Source: Roseicella aerolata
GTDB lineage: Bacteria > Pseudomonadota > Alphaproteobacteria > Acetobacterales > Acetobacteraceae
DNA: 64,000 nt
Direction of reading: 5' to 3'
Assembly (NCBI RefSeq): GCF_020523605.1
Contig: NZ_JAJAQI010000024.1
Location: 25,537-89,536 of the forward strand
A program made the position numbers and the translations under genes. The notes under the pieces were generated by a model that was given only the letters and a program-made list of their open reading frames with translations, ran no database searches and was not told the DNA's origin. This document shows, in pieces, positions 27,012 to 36,182 of this stretch; the stretch's first letter is position 1; every line of letters begins with the position of its first letter.

Positions 27012-27755
27012 ATGCCCGAGGACCTGCTGCAGCCGCCGGAAGAGGCGGCAAAGCCCGATGCCGGCAAGCCCGCCCCGCGCCCGGCCGAGATCCCGGAGAA
27101 ATTCTGGGACGCCGCGACCGGCACGCTGCGCGTCGAGGCGCTGCTGAAATCCTATCTGGAGCTGGAGCGCCGCCTGTCCCAGCGCGCCGGCCGCCCCGGG
27201 CCGGAGGCGGCGCCGGAGGATCTGGCGCGCTTCCGCCAGATGATGGGCATCCCCGACAGCGCGGAGGGCTATGCCATCACCGCGCCGCACGACCTCTGCT
27301 GCGCCGATGCGGAAGTGAACCACCGCCTGCACGCCGCGCATTTTACCAATGAGCAGGCGCAGCTGGTCTACGACCTGGCGGCCGAGCGATTGCTGCCGCT
27401 GATCGCCGAGGCGGCGGCGCAGTACGAGGCCGACCGGCAGCGCGCGATCCTGATCCAGCACTATGGCAGCGAGGAGGCCTTCCGCCGCATGGCCGCGCAG
27501 CTCTCCGCCTGGGGCCAGGCGAAGCTGCCGCCCGCGGTCTATGCGGCCCTGGCCGCGACCGCCGAGGGCGTGCTGGCGCTGGAGCAGATGATGCGCGGGC
27601 AGGAGCCTGGCCTGGCGCGCGAGGCGGAGCCGCCGGCCGCCGCGAGCGAGGCCGAGCTGCGCGCCATGATGCGCGACCCGCGCTACTGGCGCTCCCGCGA
27701 TCCGCAGTTCATCCAGCGCGTCACCGAGGGCTTCCGCCGCCTCGTCGGGAGCTGA
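27012..27755 (+). CDS. Phage capsid assembly scaffolding protein
   Basis: 247 residues, strongly acidic and alanine/glutamate-rich, predicted mostly helical. It starts with a proline/lysine-rich disordered part, then EIPEKFWDAATGTLRVEALLKSY, the usual opening of T7 gp9-like scaffold proteins, and DLARFRQMMGIPDSAEGYAI. The C-terminus is RDPRYWRSRDPQFIQRVTEGF, the region that contacts capsid subunits in such phages. Its place between portal and capsid genes agrees. GGGAG seven bases before the ATG at 27012 supports the start. The frame is intact. Confidence 0.85.
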   Translation: MPEDLLQPPEEAAKPDAGKPAPRPAEIPEKFWDAATGTLRVEALLKSYLELERRLSQRAGRPGPEAAPEDLARFRQMMGIPDSAEGYAITAPHDLCCADAEVNHRLHAAHFTNEQAQLVYDLAAERLLPLIAEAAAQYEADRQRAILIQHYGSEEAFRRMAAQLSAWGQAKLPPAVYAALAATAEGVLALEQMMRGQEPGLAREAEPPAAASEAELRAMMRDPRYWRSRDPQFIQRVTEGFRRLVGS

Positions 27756-28039
27756 GCCGCGGATCGGCATGACGCCACCGGCCCTCCGGCGCTGCCGCAG
27801 GGCCTGGCGCGCGCCGATCCGGGCTGAACACGGCAGGGCTTGAGCCGCGCCCCCCGGCGGCTCGCCCTGCCGCTTCGGGGCCCCCGCGCCGCCTGTAGCG
27901 CGGGGGCCCCGCCCCCCTTTCCCATGCCCGGCCGCGCCCAACCCGCCTTCGCGGGCGTGCGGCCGCGCGCGCCGCGCCGGCCCATCGGGCGGCCAACCGG
28001 TGCGGCGCGCATCCCCGCCACGAACAGAAGGACGAAGCC
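27756..28039 (+). promoter_or_regulatory. Capsid-gene leader with strong hairpins
   Basis: 284 bases without a gene. GGGGCCCCCGCG (27877-27888) pairs perfectly with CGCGGGGGCCCC (27899-27910); a weaker pair, CGGATCGGC and GCCGATCCG, lies at 27760 and 27813. Such leaders can mark terminators, RNA processing sites or separate promoters for capsid expression. Confidence 0.45.
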
Positions 28040-28873
28040 ATGTCCGCCACCATCGACCAGGCCTTCATCAAGCAGTACCAGGCCGAGGTGCAGGAGGCCT
28101 ATCAGCGCCAGGGCTCCAAGCTGCGCCCGACCGTGCGCAGCAAGTCGGAGGTGCGCGGCGCCTCCACCATCTTCCAGAAGGTCGGCGCCGGTACCGCCGC
28201 CGCCAAGGCGCGCAACGGCGTCGTGCCGGTGATGAACCTCGACTACTCCAATGTCGAGTGCTTCCTGCAGGACTACTATGCCGGCGACTGGGTGGACCGG
28301 CTGGACGAGCTGAAGACCAACATCGACGAGCGCGTGGTGGCCGCCAATGCCGGCGCCTATGCGCTGGGCCGCAAGACCGACGAGCTGATCATCGCCGCGA
28401 TGGACAGCGCCACGCAGGAGGCGATCGGCACCGGCAGCGGCGAGACCGACAATGACGGCCTGACCCGCGCCAAGGTGCTGCTGGCCTTCCAGATGCTCGG
28501 CAATGCCGATGTGCCGGATGACGGCCAGCGCTATGCCGTGGTCGGCTGGAAGCAGTGGAGCGAGCTGCTGACCATCCAGGAATTCGCCAATGCCCAGTAT
28601 ATCGGCGATGGCGAGCTGCCCTGGAAGGGCACGCAGGCCAAGCGCTGGCTGGGCGCCACCTGGATCCCGCACAGCGGCCTGACGAAGAACGGCGCGCTGC
28701 GCTACTGCTACTTCTACCACAAGACCGCGATCGGCCATGCCTCCGGCGCCGAGATCAGCACCGACATCACCTGGCACGGCGACCGCGCCGCGCATTTCGT
28801 CAACACCATGATGAGCCAGGGCGCGGTGCTGGTGAACGACATCGGCGTCGTGCGGATGCGCGCGAAAGAATAG
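28040..28873 (+). CDS. Phage major capsid protein
   Basis: 277 residues. QAFIKQYQAEVQEAYQRQGS and KLRPTVRSKSEVRGASTIFQ at the start, YYAGDWVDRLDELKTNIDER, and the late TWIPHSGLTKNGALRYCYFY and EISTDITWHGDRAAHFVN are typical of capsid proteins of T7-like alphaproteobacterial phages (HK97 fold inferred). AAGGA lies nine bases before the ATG. It is the least arginine-rich and most host-adapted gene of the block in base use, as expected for a highly expressed protein. The frame is intact and the length is at the short end for podovirus capsids. Confidence 0.85.
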   Translation: MSATIDQAFIKQYQAEVQEAYQRQGSKLRPTVRSKSEVRGASTIFQKVGAGTAAAKARNGVVPVMNLDYSNVECFLQDYYAGDWVDRLDELKTNIDERVVAANAGAYALGRKTDELIIAAMDSATQEAIGTGSGETDNDGLTRAKVLLAFQMLGNADVPDDGQRYAVVGWKQWSELLTIQEFANAQYIGDGELPWKGTQAKRWLGATWIPHSGLTKNGALRYCYFYHKTAIGHASGAEISTDITWHGDRAAHFVNTMMSQGAVLVNDIGVVRMRAKE

Positions 28874-28909
28874 GCGCGGATGCGCTGCAAGGAATAAGGC
28901 CTGCTGCGC

Positions 28910-28934
28910 GGCCCCGCCCGTCACGGGCGGGGCC
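28910..28934 (+). terminator. Hairpin after the capsid gene
   Basis: GGCCCCGCCCG (28910-28920) pairs perfectly with CGGGCGGGGCC (28924-28934), with a TCA loop, 37 bases past the capsid stop. In T7 the main terminator lies in the same place. A T-tract is lacking, so it may be partial. Confidence 0.5.
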
Positions 28935-28967
28935 ATCCTTCTCCCGCATCCCTTCCGGAGTTTCCCG

Positions 28968-29537
28968 ATGGCCCTCTCCGCCCTCGCGCTCTGCGCGCGC
29001 GCGCTGCTGAAGATCGGCGCGCAGCCCATCGCCTCGCTCGACGAAGGGACCGCCGAGGCCGAGGTCGCGGCCAACCTCTATCCCGGCCTGCGCGACGCGC
29101 TGCTGGCCGCGCACCCCTGGAGCTTCGCAACGGGGCAGGCGACCCTGCCGCGGCTGGCGGCGAGGCCCGTGGCCGATTTCGCCCATGCCTTCCAGCTTCC
29201 CGCCGGCTTCCTGCGCGCCCTCTCGGCCGGCTCGCCCCGGCGCGGCCGCGGCCTGGCCTACCGCATCCAGGAGGACCGGCTGCACTGCGATGCGGACCAG
29301 GTGGTGCTGACCTACATCTTCCGCCCGGAGGAGGGCGCCTTCCCGCCGCATTTCGCCGCCGCGCTGGTGGACCGCCTGGCCGCCGAGTTCTGCATCCCGC
29401 TGACCGAGAACACCTCCCGCGCCCAGCTCCTCGCCAGCCAAGCGGAGGCGGAGTTCCGCGCCGCCCGCCGCGCCGACAGCCAGCAGGCGACGCCGCGCGC
29501 GATCGAGGACTTCCCGTTGATCAGCGTCAGGGGCTGA
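28968..29537 (+). CDS. Tail tubular protein A-like adaptor (T7 gp11)
   Basis: 189 residues. ALCARALLKIGAQPIASLDE at the start, then EVAANLYPGLRDALLAAHPW and FATGQATLPRL, is the recognisable opening of gp11-like adaptors that dock the tail on the portal. LTYIFRPEEGAFPPHFAAAL and DRLAAEFCIPLTENTSRAQL follow. Twelve copies form the adaptor ring. The position directly after the capsid and before tail tubular B is as in T7. The frame is intact. Confidence 0.85.
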   Translation: MALSALALCARALLKIGAQPIASLDEGTAEAEVAANLYPGLRDALLAAHPWSFATGQATLPRLAARPVADFAHAFQLPAGFLRALSAGSPRRGRGLAYRIQEDRLHCDADQVVLTYIFRPEEGAFPPHFAAALVDRLAAEFCIPLTENTSRAQLLASQAEAEFRAARRADSQQATPRAIEDFPLISVRG

Positions 29538-29539
29538 GC

Positions 29540-31426
29540 ATGGCGCAGTCCCGCATGCTGAAGACCAGCTTCACCGCAGGGGAGCTGGCGCCGGAGCTGC
29601 TCGGCCGCCCGGACCTCCGCGCCCATGCGAATGGCGCGCGGCGCCTGCGCAACGTCTTCATCCAGCCCACGGGCGGCGTCACCCGCCGCCCCGGCCTGCG
29701 CCATGTCGCGGCCCTGCCCGGACCCGCCAGGCTGATCGCCTTCGAGTTCAATACCGAGCAGACCTACCTGCTGGCGCTGACCGGGGGCGCGCTGCACGTC
29801 TTCATTGGCGATGCGCAGGTGGCGCAGCTCGCCGGCCCCTGGACGGAAGCGATGCTGCCGCAGCTCGCCTTCACCCAGAGCGCCGATACGCTGCTGCTCT
29901 GCCACCCGGACATGGTCCCGCAGCGCGTGACGCGCAGCGGCCATGCGAGCTGGACGGTCACGCCCTGGCGCTTCACCGGCGAGCCCTTCCACCGCTTCGC
30001 CGACCCGGCGGTGACACTGACCGCCTCCGCTTCCGCCACCACCGGCACGGTGGCGCTCGCCGCCTCCGCGCCGGTGTTCCAGCCCGGCCATGCTGGGGTT
30101 CGCTTCCGCATCGGCGGCCAGCGGGTGCTGGTCACGGCCGTCGGCAGCGCGACGCAGGCGACGGCCATGGTCGAGGAGACGCTGCCCGGGACCGAGGCCA
30201 CGACCGACTGGGAGGAGGCCGCCTTCTCACCCGTGCGCGGCTGGCCGGTCACGCTCTGCTTCCACCAGGACCGCCTGGTGCTCGGCGGCTCGCGCGAGTT
30301 GCCGAACCGGCTCTGGCTGTCGCGCTCCGGCGACCTGTTCAATTTCGACCTCGGCACCGGCCTCGACGACCAGGCGATCGAGTTCGGGTTGATGTCGGAC
30401 CAGGTGAATGCCATCCGCGGTCTCTTCTCCGGCCAGCACCTGCAGGTCTTCACCTCGGGCGCCGAATGGATGGTGACCGGCACGCCGCTGACGCCCGGCA
30501 GCATCCAGCTCCACCGCCAGACCCGCGTCGGCTCGCCCGTCGCGCGGATGGTGCCGCCGGTGGATGTGGACGGCGCCACCATCTTCGCCGCCCGCAGCGG
30601 GCGCGGCGTCTTCGAATTCGCCTATACCGAGGTGCAGCAGAGCTACCAGGCGAACGACCTCGCCCTGGTCTCCCAGCATCTGGTGCGGGACCCGGTGGCG
30701 ATGACCTACGACCAGCGCCGCCGCCTGCTGCATGTGGCCATGGCGGACGGCACGCTGGCGACGCTGACGCTCTACCGCGCCGAGCAGGTGACCGCCTGGA
30801 CGCGGCAGGAGACGGCGGGCGCCATCCGCTCGCTCGCCGATATCGAAGGCATGGTCTGGGCGGTGGTGGAGCGCGCCGGCACGATGCGGCTGGAGCGCTT
30901 CGACGAGGCGCTGGCGCTGGATGCCGCGCTGACCGGCAGCGCGGCCGCGCCGCAGGATCGCTGGACCGGCCTCGGCCACCTCAATGGCCGCGGCGTCGGC
31001 GTGGTGGCGGATGGCGCGCCGCGCGGCGGCGCGCTGGTCGCCGATGGCGCCGTCACGCTCGACCCGCCGGCGCGGGAGGTGCAGGTGGGCCTGCCCTTCG
31101 CGCATGAGATCGAGCCGCTGCCGCCCGACCTCACCTCCGCGCTCGGCGTGCGCGCCGCGCCGCTCCGGCTGGTCAGCGTCACCTTCCGGCTGCTGGAGAC
31201 GAGGGCGCTCGCGGTCGATCTCGGCCGCGGGCCGCAGCCGGTCACCTTCCGGCGCCTCGGCACCGCGCTGCTGGATGCGGCGCCGCCGGCCTTCACCGGC
31301 GATGTGCGCCTGCGCGCCATCGGCTGGCAGCGGGATGCGCTGGCGCCGCTCTGGCGCATCGCGGACGACACGCCGCTGCCGATGACCCTGCTTTCCGTCA
31401 CCACCGAGACGAGGATCACCGACTGA
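29540..31426 (+). CDS. Tail tubular protein B-like nozzle (T7 gp12)
   Basis: 628 residues. TSFTAGELAPELLGRPDLRA, NGARRLRNVFIQPTGGVTRR and RPGLRHVAAL are characteristic of the nozzle proteins of short-tailed phages. Near residue 270 it has DRLVLGGSRELPNRLWLSRS, and then IRGLFSGQHLQVFTSGAEWM. T7 gp12 is about 790 residues, so this protein is shorter. It would form the hexameric tip of the tail tube. It follows the adaptor gene after two bases, and its stop overlaps the next start (TGATG). Confidence 0.85.
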   Translation: MAQSRMLKTSFTAGELAPELLGRPDLRAHANGARRLRNVFIQPTGGVTRRPGLRHVAALPGPARLIAFEFNTEQTYLLALTGGALHVFIGDAQVAQLAGPWTEAMLPQLAFTQSADTLLLCHPDMVPQRVTRSGHASWTVTPWRFTGEPFHRFADPAVTLTASASATTGTVALAASAPVFQPGHAGVRFRIGGQRVLVTAVGSATQATAMVEETLPGTEATTDWEEAAFSPVRGWPVTLCFHQDRLVLGGSRELPNRLWLSRSGDLFNFDLGTGLDDQAIEFGLMSDQVNAIRGLFSGQHLQVFTSGAEWMVTGTPLTPGSIQLHRQTRVGSPVARMVPPVDVDGATIFAARSGRGVFEFAYTEVQQSYQANDLALVSQHLVRDPVAMTYDQRRRLLHVAMADGTLATLTLYRAEQVTAWTRQETAGAIRSLADIEGMVWAVVERAGTMRLERFDEALALDAALTGSAAAPQDRWTGLGHLNGRGVGVVADGAPRGGALVADGAVTLDPPAREVQVGLPFAHEIEPLPPDLTSALGVRAAPLRLVSVTFRLLETRALAVDLGRGPQPVTFRRLGTALLDAAPPAFTGDVRLRAIGWQRDALAPLWRIADDTPLPMTLLSVTTETRITD

Positions 31427-31866
31427 TGGCCGCACTCGCCTCGCTTGCCACCGTCGTCGGGGCGGGCGCTTCCGTCTATGGCTCCGTCCGCCAGGCGCAG
31501 CAGCAGAATGCGCTGAACCGGGCGCAGGTGCAGATCTCGCAGCAGCAGGAGGCAGCGCGGCAGGAGGCGCTGCGCGTCCAGCAGGCGGCCGATGCCGAGG
31601 CGCGGCAGCGGACGCTGGCGCGCACCATCGCCACCACGCGCGCGCGCCTCGCCGCCTCCGGCCTCTCGCCCGATGGCGGCTCGGCCGGCGCGCTGACCGC
31701 GGGGCTGACGCAGGAGGCCGCGGCGGCGCAGGACGCGGATGACGCGACGCTGCGCGCGCGGCTGGCCCAGGGTCGCGTCAGCCTGCTGAACCCGGACGGC
31801 ACCTTCGCCGCGCTGCTGCAGAGCGGCCGGACCTTCGGCTTCGCGGCACGCAGCCTGCTGGATTAG
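31426..31866 (+). CDS. Small internal virion-type protein
   Basis: 146 residues. A hydrophobic N-terminus (LASLATVVGAGASVYGSVRQ) is followed by a long glutamine/alanine-rich coiled helix (RAQVQISQQQEAARQEALRV), then ARLAASGLSPDGGSAGALTA. The hydrophobic start and helix resemble the small internal or ejection proteins of podoviruses (T7 gp14 position). The usual large partners gp15 and gp16 are absent; the tailspike gene comes next. The assignment rests on position and composition. Confidence 0.6.
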   Translation: MAALASLATVVGAGASVYGSVRQAQQQNALNRAQVQISQQQEAARQEALRVQQAADAEARQRTLARTIATTRARLAASGLSPDGGSAGALTAGLTQEAAAAQDADDATLRARLAQGRVSLLNPDGTFAALLQSGRTFGFAARSLLD

Positions 31867-31958
31867 CCGATCCCGGAACCAGCCGCCACGCCAACCCCGT
31901 TGCGTGGCCGAAGGGGGGACACGTCCCCCCTACCCCCCTTCAGGAGCCAGTTCGCCCG

Positions 31959-34277
31959 ATGGACGAGCACATCAGGATCGGCGATGTCGCGCCGCGCGTG
32001 CAGTACCTGGCCGATGGCCTTCAGGCCAGCTTCACCTATCCCTTCCCGATCTTCGAGGCCGCGGATCTCGAGGTGCGCCTCGACGGCCTCGTGCTGGCCT
32101 CCGGCTACACCGTGCTGGGTGCCGGCACCTCGGAAGGCGGCAGCGTGGCCTTCGATGCGCCGCCCGCCCGCGGCCGCCGCGTCACGCTGCGCCGCAGCCT
32201 GACGGTCGCGCGCACCAGCGACTTCCAGGCCAATGGCATCCTCCGCGCCCGCACCCTGAATGACGAGCTGGACTACCAGGTCGCCGCCCTGCAGGAGGTG
32301 AAGGAGGAGCTCGGCAGCGCGCTTCGCCTCGATCCCTCCGAGGTCGGCGGCGCGCCGGCCCTGCCGCTGCGGGAGGCGCGCGCCAACCGCCTGCTCGGCT
32401 TCGACAGCACCGGCGCCGTCACGGTCTTCGACCGCGGCGAGGGCACGATGACAGTTCCCTTCCCCGGCGGCATCCCCCGCACGGTGGAGGACAAGCTGGC
32501 CGAGCGCCTCTCGGCCCGCGATTTCGGCGCAACCGGCGACGGCGCGACGGATGACGGCCCGGCGCTGCAGGCGGCGATGAACGCCGCCGCGGCCAGCGGC
32601 AAGTTCCTCGAGATCGGCGAAGGCACCTTCCGCACCACCATGCCGCTGCTGCTGCCGGGCGCGGCGGCCGGCCTCGCCATGCGCGGGACCATCCTCTATT
32701 CCGGCCCGCCGGGACAGGCGGCGCTGACGCTGGGCGATGGCGGCAGCGCCAACAATCAGCGCAAGGCCTATACCGGCCTCGGCGTGGTGCGGGCGATCCA
32801 GAGCGACTGGATCGACGAGGCGGATATCGGCATCCGCATCCGCAACATCGATGCCTCCCGCGTCGAGATCCGCCGGGCGGAGCGCTTCACCATCGGCGTG
32901 CAGCTGGTGGGCGATGCCCGCGGCTGCGAGGACAGCGACATCCATTACGGCCGGATCATCGACAACCGGATCGGCCTCGATCTGCGGACGCTGACCGCCA
33001 GCGGCTGGATGAACGCGCTGCGCCACCATGGCGGGCATTTCGCCTGTTCCAGCGCGACCAACCCGGCGATCGGCCGCTTCGGCGTGCGGCTCTCCGCGGC
33101 GCCGGGCGCCTACCGCCTGCACAACGCCCACCTGTTCCTGGGCCCGGCCTTCGAGCTGCAGCGCCAGGGCACGCCGGGCACGGTGGATGCCATCCCCTTC
33201 CTGCTGGAGGTGGATGGCCGCGGCCTCACCGCGCGGGGCGTGCGGATGGAGGCCTGCTCGCCCTTCGTCGCGCGCCACACCGCGGCCTTCAACGACGCGG
33301 TCTATGAGGTCGCCTTCGTCGGCACCTACGGCTTCACCGGCTGCGCGGTGGACTATGCCGGGGCGACGCGCGCCGGCGGCACGGTGCTGCCGCTGCACCA
33401 GGCGGCAGCGGCGCTCGGCACGCCGCGGCTGGTGGCGGAGGCTTCGAACATCCGCGCCCGGGCTTTCCGCTGGGATGCGACGGCAACGGGGTTCGAGGGG
33501 CTGGCCGTGCTGTCCGGCAACCCGGCCGGGCCGCCCGCCACCCTCAACGGCTTCTGCTTTCCGGGCCTGTCCTCCATCACCCTGAACGCGGACACGGTGA
33601 CGCTGCCGACCAGTCGGGCGATCGCCTTCGTGGTGGATTGCTCGAGCTGCAAGGAATTCTTCCTGGCGGCCGAGGGCACGGCGCTGCGCCCGATGGCCAT
33701 GCAGTTCGACGCGGCGGAGGCCGTCCTGGACGGCGCCGCGCCGCTGCTCTGGTCCAACATGAACGCCGTCTGGCAGGGCGCGCCCTCCTGCTGGTGGGAG
33801 GGCAATGCGGATCTCGACAGCCTGGTGGGCGGGCTTGCGCTGAACCGCCTGCAGCGGGTGACGCTGGCGCCCGGCGCGGCCTTCGCCGTCATCGGCGTGC
33901 GCGGCGGCCATGCCGGGTCGGTGCTGAAGTCGCTGCGCCTCTACGCGCCGGCGACGGAGGCGCCGATGGTACTGGCGGGTGCCGGCCGGGCCTGGGGCAC
34001 GCGGGAGCTTGCCGCCTCCCTCGCCTATGACCCGCCGAGCCTCGCCGCCGGCGCCACTGCCACCCAGGCGGTGACGCTGCCCCATGTGCAGGCCGGGGAT
34101 TTCGTGCAGGCCGGCTTCGGTGGCCAGGCCTCCGCCTTCATCGAATGGACGGCGGCCGTCACCACCGGCGGCGCCGCCGGCACGGTGACGGCGCGGGCGA
34201 CCAACCGGCATCCCACGCTGGCCATCGACCTCGCCGCCGGCACGCTCTCCGTCCGCGCCGTGAAGCCGCGGGCCTGA
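31959..34277 (+). CDS. Tailspike/tail fibre protein with beta-helix
   Basis: 772 residues. The first 130 resemble the T7 gp17 N-terminal tail-attachment domain (YLADGLQASFTYPFPIFEAA; SDFQANGILRARTLNDELDY). After a short coil, SARDFGATGDGATDDGPALQ is the signature of the pectate-lyase superfamily beta-helix (PF12708). The region to about residue 500 is rich in short strands. The last 250 residues may form a receptor-binding or lectin-like part. Known relatives recognise or digest surface polysaccharide. CAGGAG lies about 12 bases before the ATG. The upstream gap holds a small G/C hairpin at 31912-31929. Confidence 0.85.
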   Translation: MDEHIRIGDVAPRVQYLADGLQASFTYPFPIFEAADLEVRLDGLVLASGYTVLGAGTSEGGSVAFDAPPARGRRVTLRRSLTVARTSDFQANGILRARTLNDELDYQVAALQEVKEELGSALRLDPSEVGGAPALPLREARANRLLGFDSTGAVTVFDRGEGTMTVPFPGGIPRTVEDKLAERLSARDFGATGDGATDDGPALQAAMNAAAASGKFLEIGEGTFRTTMPLLLPGAAAGLAMRGTILYSGPPGQAALTLGDGGSANNQRKAYTGLGVVRAIQSDWIDEADIGIRIRNIDASRVEIRRAERFTIGVQLVGDARGCEDSDIHYGRIIDNRIGLDLRTLTASGWMNALRHHGGHFACSSATNPAIGRFGVRLSAAPGAYRLHNAHLFLGPAFELQRQGTPGTVDAIPFLLEVDGRGLTARGVRMEACSPFVARHTAAFNDAVYEVAFVGTYGFTGCAVDYAGATRAGGTVLPLHQAAAALGTPRLVAEASNIRARAFRWDATATGFEGLAVLSGNPAGPPATLNGFCFPGLSSITLNADTVTLPTSRAIAFVVDCSSCKEFFLAAEGTALRPMAMQFDAAEAVLDGAAPLLWSNMNAVWQGAPSCWWEGNADLDSLVGGLALNRLQRVTLAPGAAFAVIGVRGGHAGSVLKSLRLYAPATEAPMVLAGAGRAWGTRELAASLAYDPPSLAAGATATQAVTLPHVQAGDFVQAGFGGQASAFIEWTAAVTTGGAAGTVTARATNRHPTLAIDLAAGTLSVRAVKPRA

Positions 34278-34282
34278 CGCGC

Positions 34283-34603
34283 ATGGCCACGAAGCGCAGG
34301 CTGCCGATCGAGATCGATGTCGCGGCTGCGGCAAGGCTCGTGCTCGCCAGCTATCTCGACTTCCTCGGCCGGCCGGTGCCGGAGGAGGAGAAGGGCGACA
34401 GCAAGGCCTTCGCCGCCCGCCATGCCGCGGCCCGCTCCGCCCTCGCGCATCTCGAGCAGCTGGAGAAGCTGGCGGAGCGCAATTGCGACGAGGCACAGCA
34501 GCAGGCCGTCAGCGACATCCTCGCCGAGGCCCGCCGGCACCTCGCCGTCGTTCCAACCGAGGAGAAGGATGACCTGGATGGCGAAGCCGGAGGAGACGCC
34601 TGA
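34283..34603 (+). CDS. Protein in small-terminase position
   Basis: 106 residues, charged and helical: VAAAARLVLASYLDFLGRPV, then AHLEQLEKLAERNCDEAQQQ and DILAEARRHLAVV. It lies directly before the large terminase, where T7 carries gp18 (small terminase), and overlaps it by 35 bases. The size and helical content fit a small terminase, but no known domain is evident, so the function is inferred from position. Confidence 0.6.
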   Translation: MATKRRLPIEIDVAAAARLVLASYLDFLGRPVPEEEKGDSKAFAARHAAARSALAHLEQLEKLAERNCDEAQQQAVSDILAEARRHLAVVPTEEKDDLDGEAGGDA

Positions 34604-36020
34604 CTTCCTCGAATTCGCCTGGATCTGGAACCATGTCCAGGGCCAGCCGACGCCGGCGCCGCACCGCCGCATCGCCCGCTGGCTGCAGGGGCGGTGGGAT
34701 GCCGGCGACCACCGCCTGCTGCTGATGGCCTTCCGCGGCTGCGGCAAATCCACCCTGGTCGGCCTGTTCTGCGCCTGGCGCCTGCTGCGCGCGCCGGAGA
34801 CGCGCATCCTGGTGCTGGCCGCCGACCAGGCGCTGGCGGTGAAGATGGTGGCGCAGGTGCGGCGCATCCTGGAACGCCACCCGCTCTGCCGGAAGCTGCT
34901 GCCGGAGAGCCCGGAGAGCTGGGCGATGGACCGCTTCACCGTGGCGCGCGACGCGGTGCTGCGCGACCCTTCCATGCTGGCGCAGGGCATCACCGGCAAC
35001 ATCACCGGCGCCCGCGCCGACCTCATCATCTGCGACGATGTGGAGGTCGCCGGCAATTGCGACACGCCGACGAAGCGGGAGGAGCTGCGCACCCGCCTTG
35101 CGGAATGCGAGTTCATCCTGGTGCCCGGCGGCACCCTGCTGTTCGTCGGCACGCCGCACACCGCCGAGACCATCTACGCGCCGTCGGCGCAGCCGGATGC
35201 CTTCCTCCGTGGCTACCGGCGCCTGGTCCTGCCGCTGCTGGATTCGAATGGCGAAAGCGCCTGGCCGGAACGCTTCACGCCACCGGGGATCGAGGCGCTG
35301 CGCAGCCGCGTCGGCCCCCTGGCCTTCGCGCGGCAGATGCTGCTGCAGCCGGTGGCCGAAGCCGCGCTGCGGCTCGATCCCGCGCTCATCATCCGCTACG
35401 CGGAGGAGCCGGAATACCGGGAGGCGCATGGCCGCGCGCAGCTCTCGCTGCTCGGGCGGAGGCTGCTCTCGGGCGGGGCCTTCTGGGACCCGGCCTATGG
35501 CCGGCCCGGCACCGGCGATGCCAGCGTCCTCGCCGCCACCTATGTGGACGGGGAGGCGAACCACTACCTGCACCGCCTGGCCTACATCACCCACGACCCG
35601 GACAGCCCGGTGGACCCGGCGACGCAGCAGTGCCGCGCCGTCGCCGCCATCGCGCGGGACCTGCTGCTGCCGGCGGTGCGCGTCGAGACCAACGGCCTCG
35701 GCCGCTTCCTGCCGGCGCTGCTGCGGCGGGAACTGGCCCGCGCCCACGCGCCCTGCGCGGTGATCGAGCATGCAAGCCGCCGCGCCAAGGCGGACCGCAT
35801 CCTCTCGGCCTTCGACCCGGCGCTGGCCGGCCGCAAGCTGCACGCGCATGACAGCGTCTTCCGCACGCCCTTCGCGGCCGAGATGGCTGCCTGGCGCCCG
35901 GAAGCCGCCGCGGCCCGCGACGACGCGCTGGACGCCGTCTCGGGCTGCCTGCTGAACGAGCCGGTGCGGCTGCCGCAGGTCACGCCGGCGGTGCGCGGGA
36001 TGTCGTGGCGGGGCGTGTGA
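34569..36020 (+). CDS. Phage terminase large subunit (T7 gp19-like)
   Basis: 483 residues. The packaging ATPase has Walker A FRGCGKST (residues 55-62) and Walker B ADLIICDD near 155, then LLFVGTPHTAETIY, which serves the coupling motif. The C-terminal RNase H-like nuclease shows WDPAYGRPGTGDASV, RVETNGLG and RDDALDAVSG, with the acidic residues expected for metal binding. All are intact, so the protein could package DNA. The start ATG at 34569 has GAGGAG just upstream; an ATG at 34578 is also possible. Confidence 0.9.
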   Translation: MTWMAKPEETPDFLEFAWIWNHVQGQPTPAPHRRIARWLQGRWDAGDHRLLLMAFRGCGKSTLVGLFCAWRLLRAPETRILVLAADQALAVKMVAQVRRILERHPLCRKLLPESPESWAMDRFTVARDAVLRDPSMLAQGITGNITGARADLIICDDVEVAGNCDTPTKREELRTRLAECEFILVPGGTLLFVGTPHTAETIYAPSAQPDAFLRGYRRLVLPLLDSNGESAWPERFTPPGIEALRSRVGPLAFARQMLLQPVAEAALRLDPALIIRYAEEPEYREAHGRAQLSLLGRRLLSGGAFWDPAYGRPGTGDASVLAATYVDGEANHYLHRLAYITHDPDSPVDPATQQCRAVAAIARDLLLPAVRVETNGLGRFLPALLRRELARAHAPCAVIEHASRRAKADRILSAFDPALAGRKLHAHDSVFRTPFAAEMAAWRPEAAAARDDALDAVSGCLLNEPVRLPQVTPAVRGMSWRGV

Positions 36021-36090
36021 CCGCAGGGAGGGCGCTGCCCTCCCCGCACCCCTCCCGCCAAGGGCCGAAGGGCCCTTGGAACCCTTGAGT

Positions 36091-36181
36091 CATCGACCAA
36101 GGCCCTTGGTCGATGATCCCATACAGGGGTCCGGGGACCGGTCCGGTCCCCGGCGGGGGTGCAGGGGGCAGAGCCCCCTGC
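36091..36181. promoter_or_regulatory. Array of three perfect hairpins after terL
   Basis: CATCGACCAA/TTGGTCGATG (36091-36115), CCGGGGACC/GGTCCCCGG (36131-36153) and GCAGGGGGC/GCCCCCTGC (36161-36181) each pair perfectly with loops of five, five and three bases. They lie between the terminase stop and the lysis genes. No T-tract follows any of them. Possible roles are a transcript end, RNA processing, or a packaging site. Confidence 0.5.
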
Positions 36182-36182
36182 G

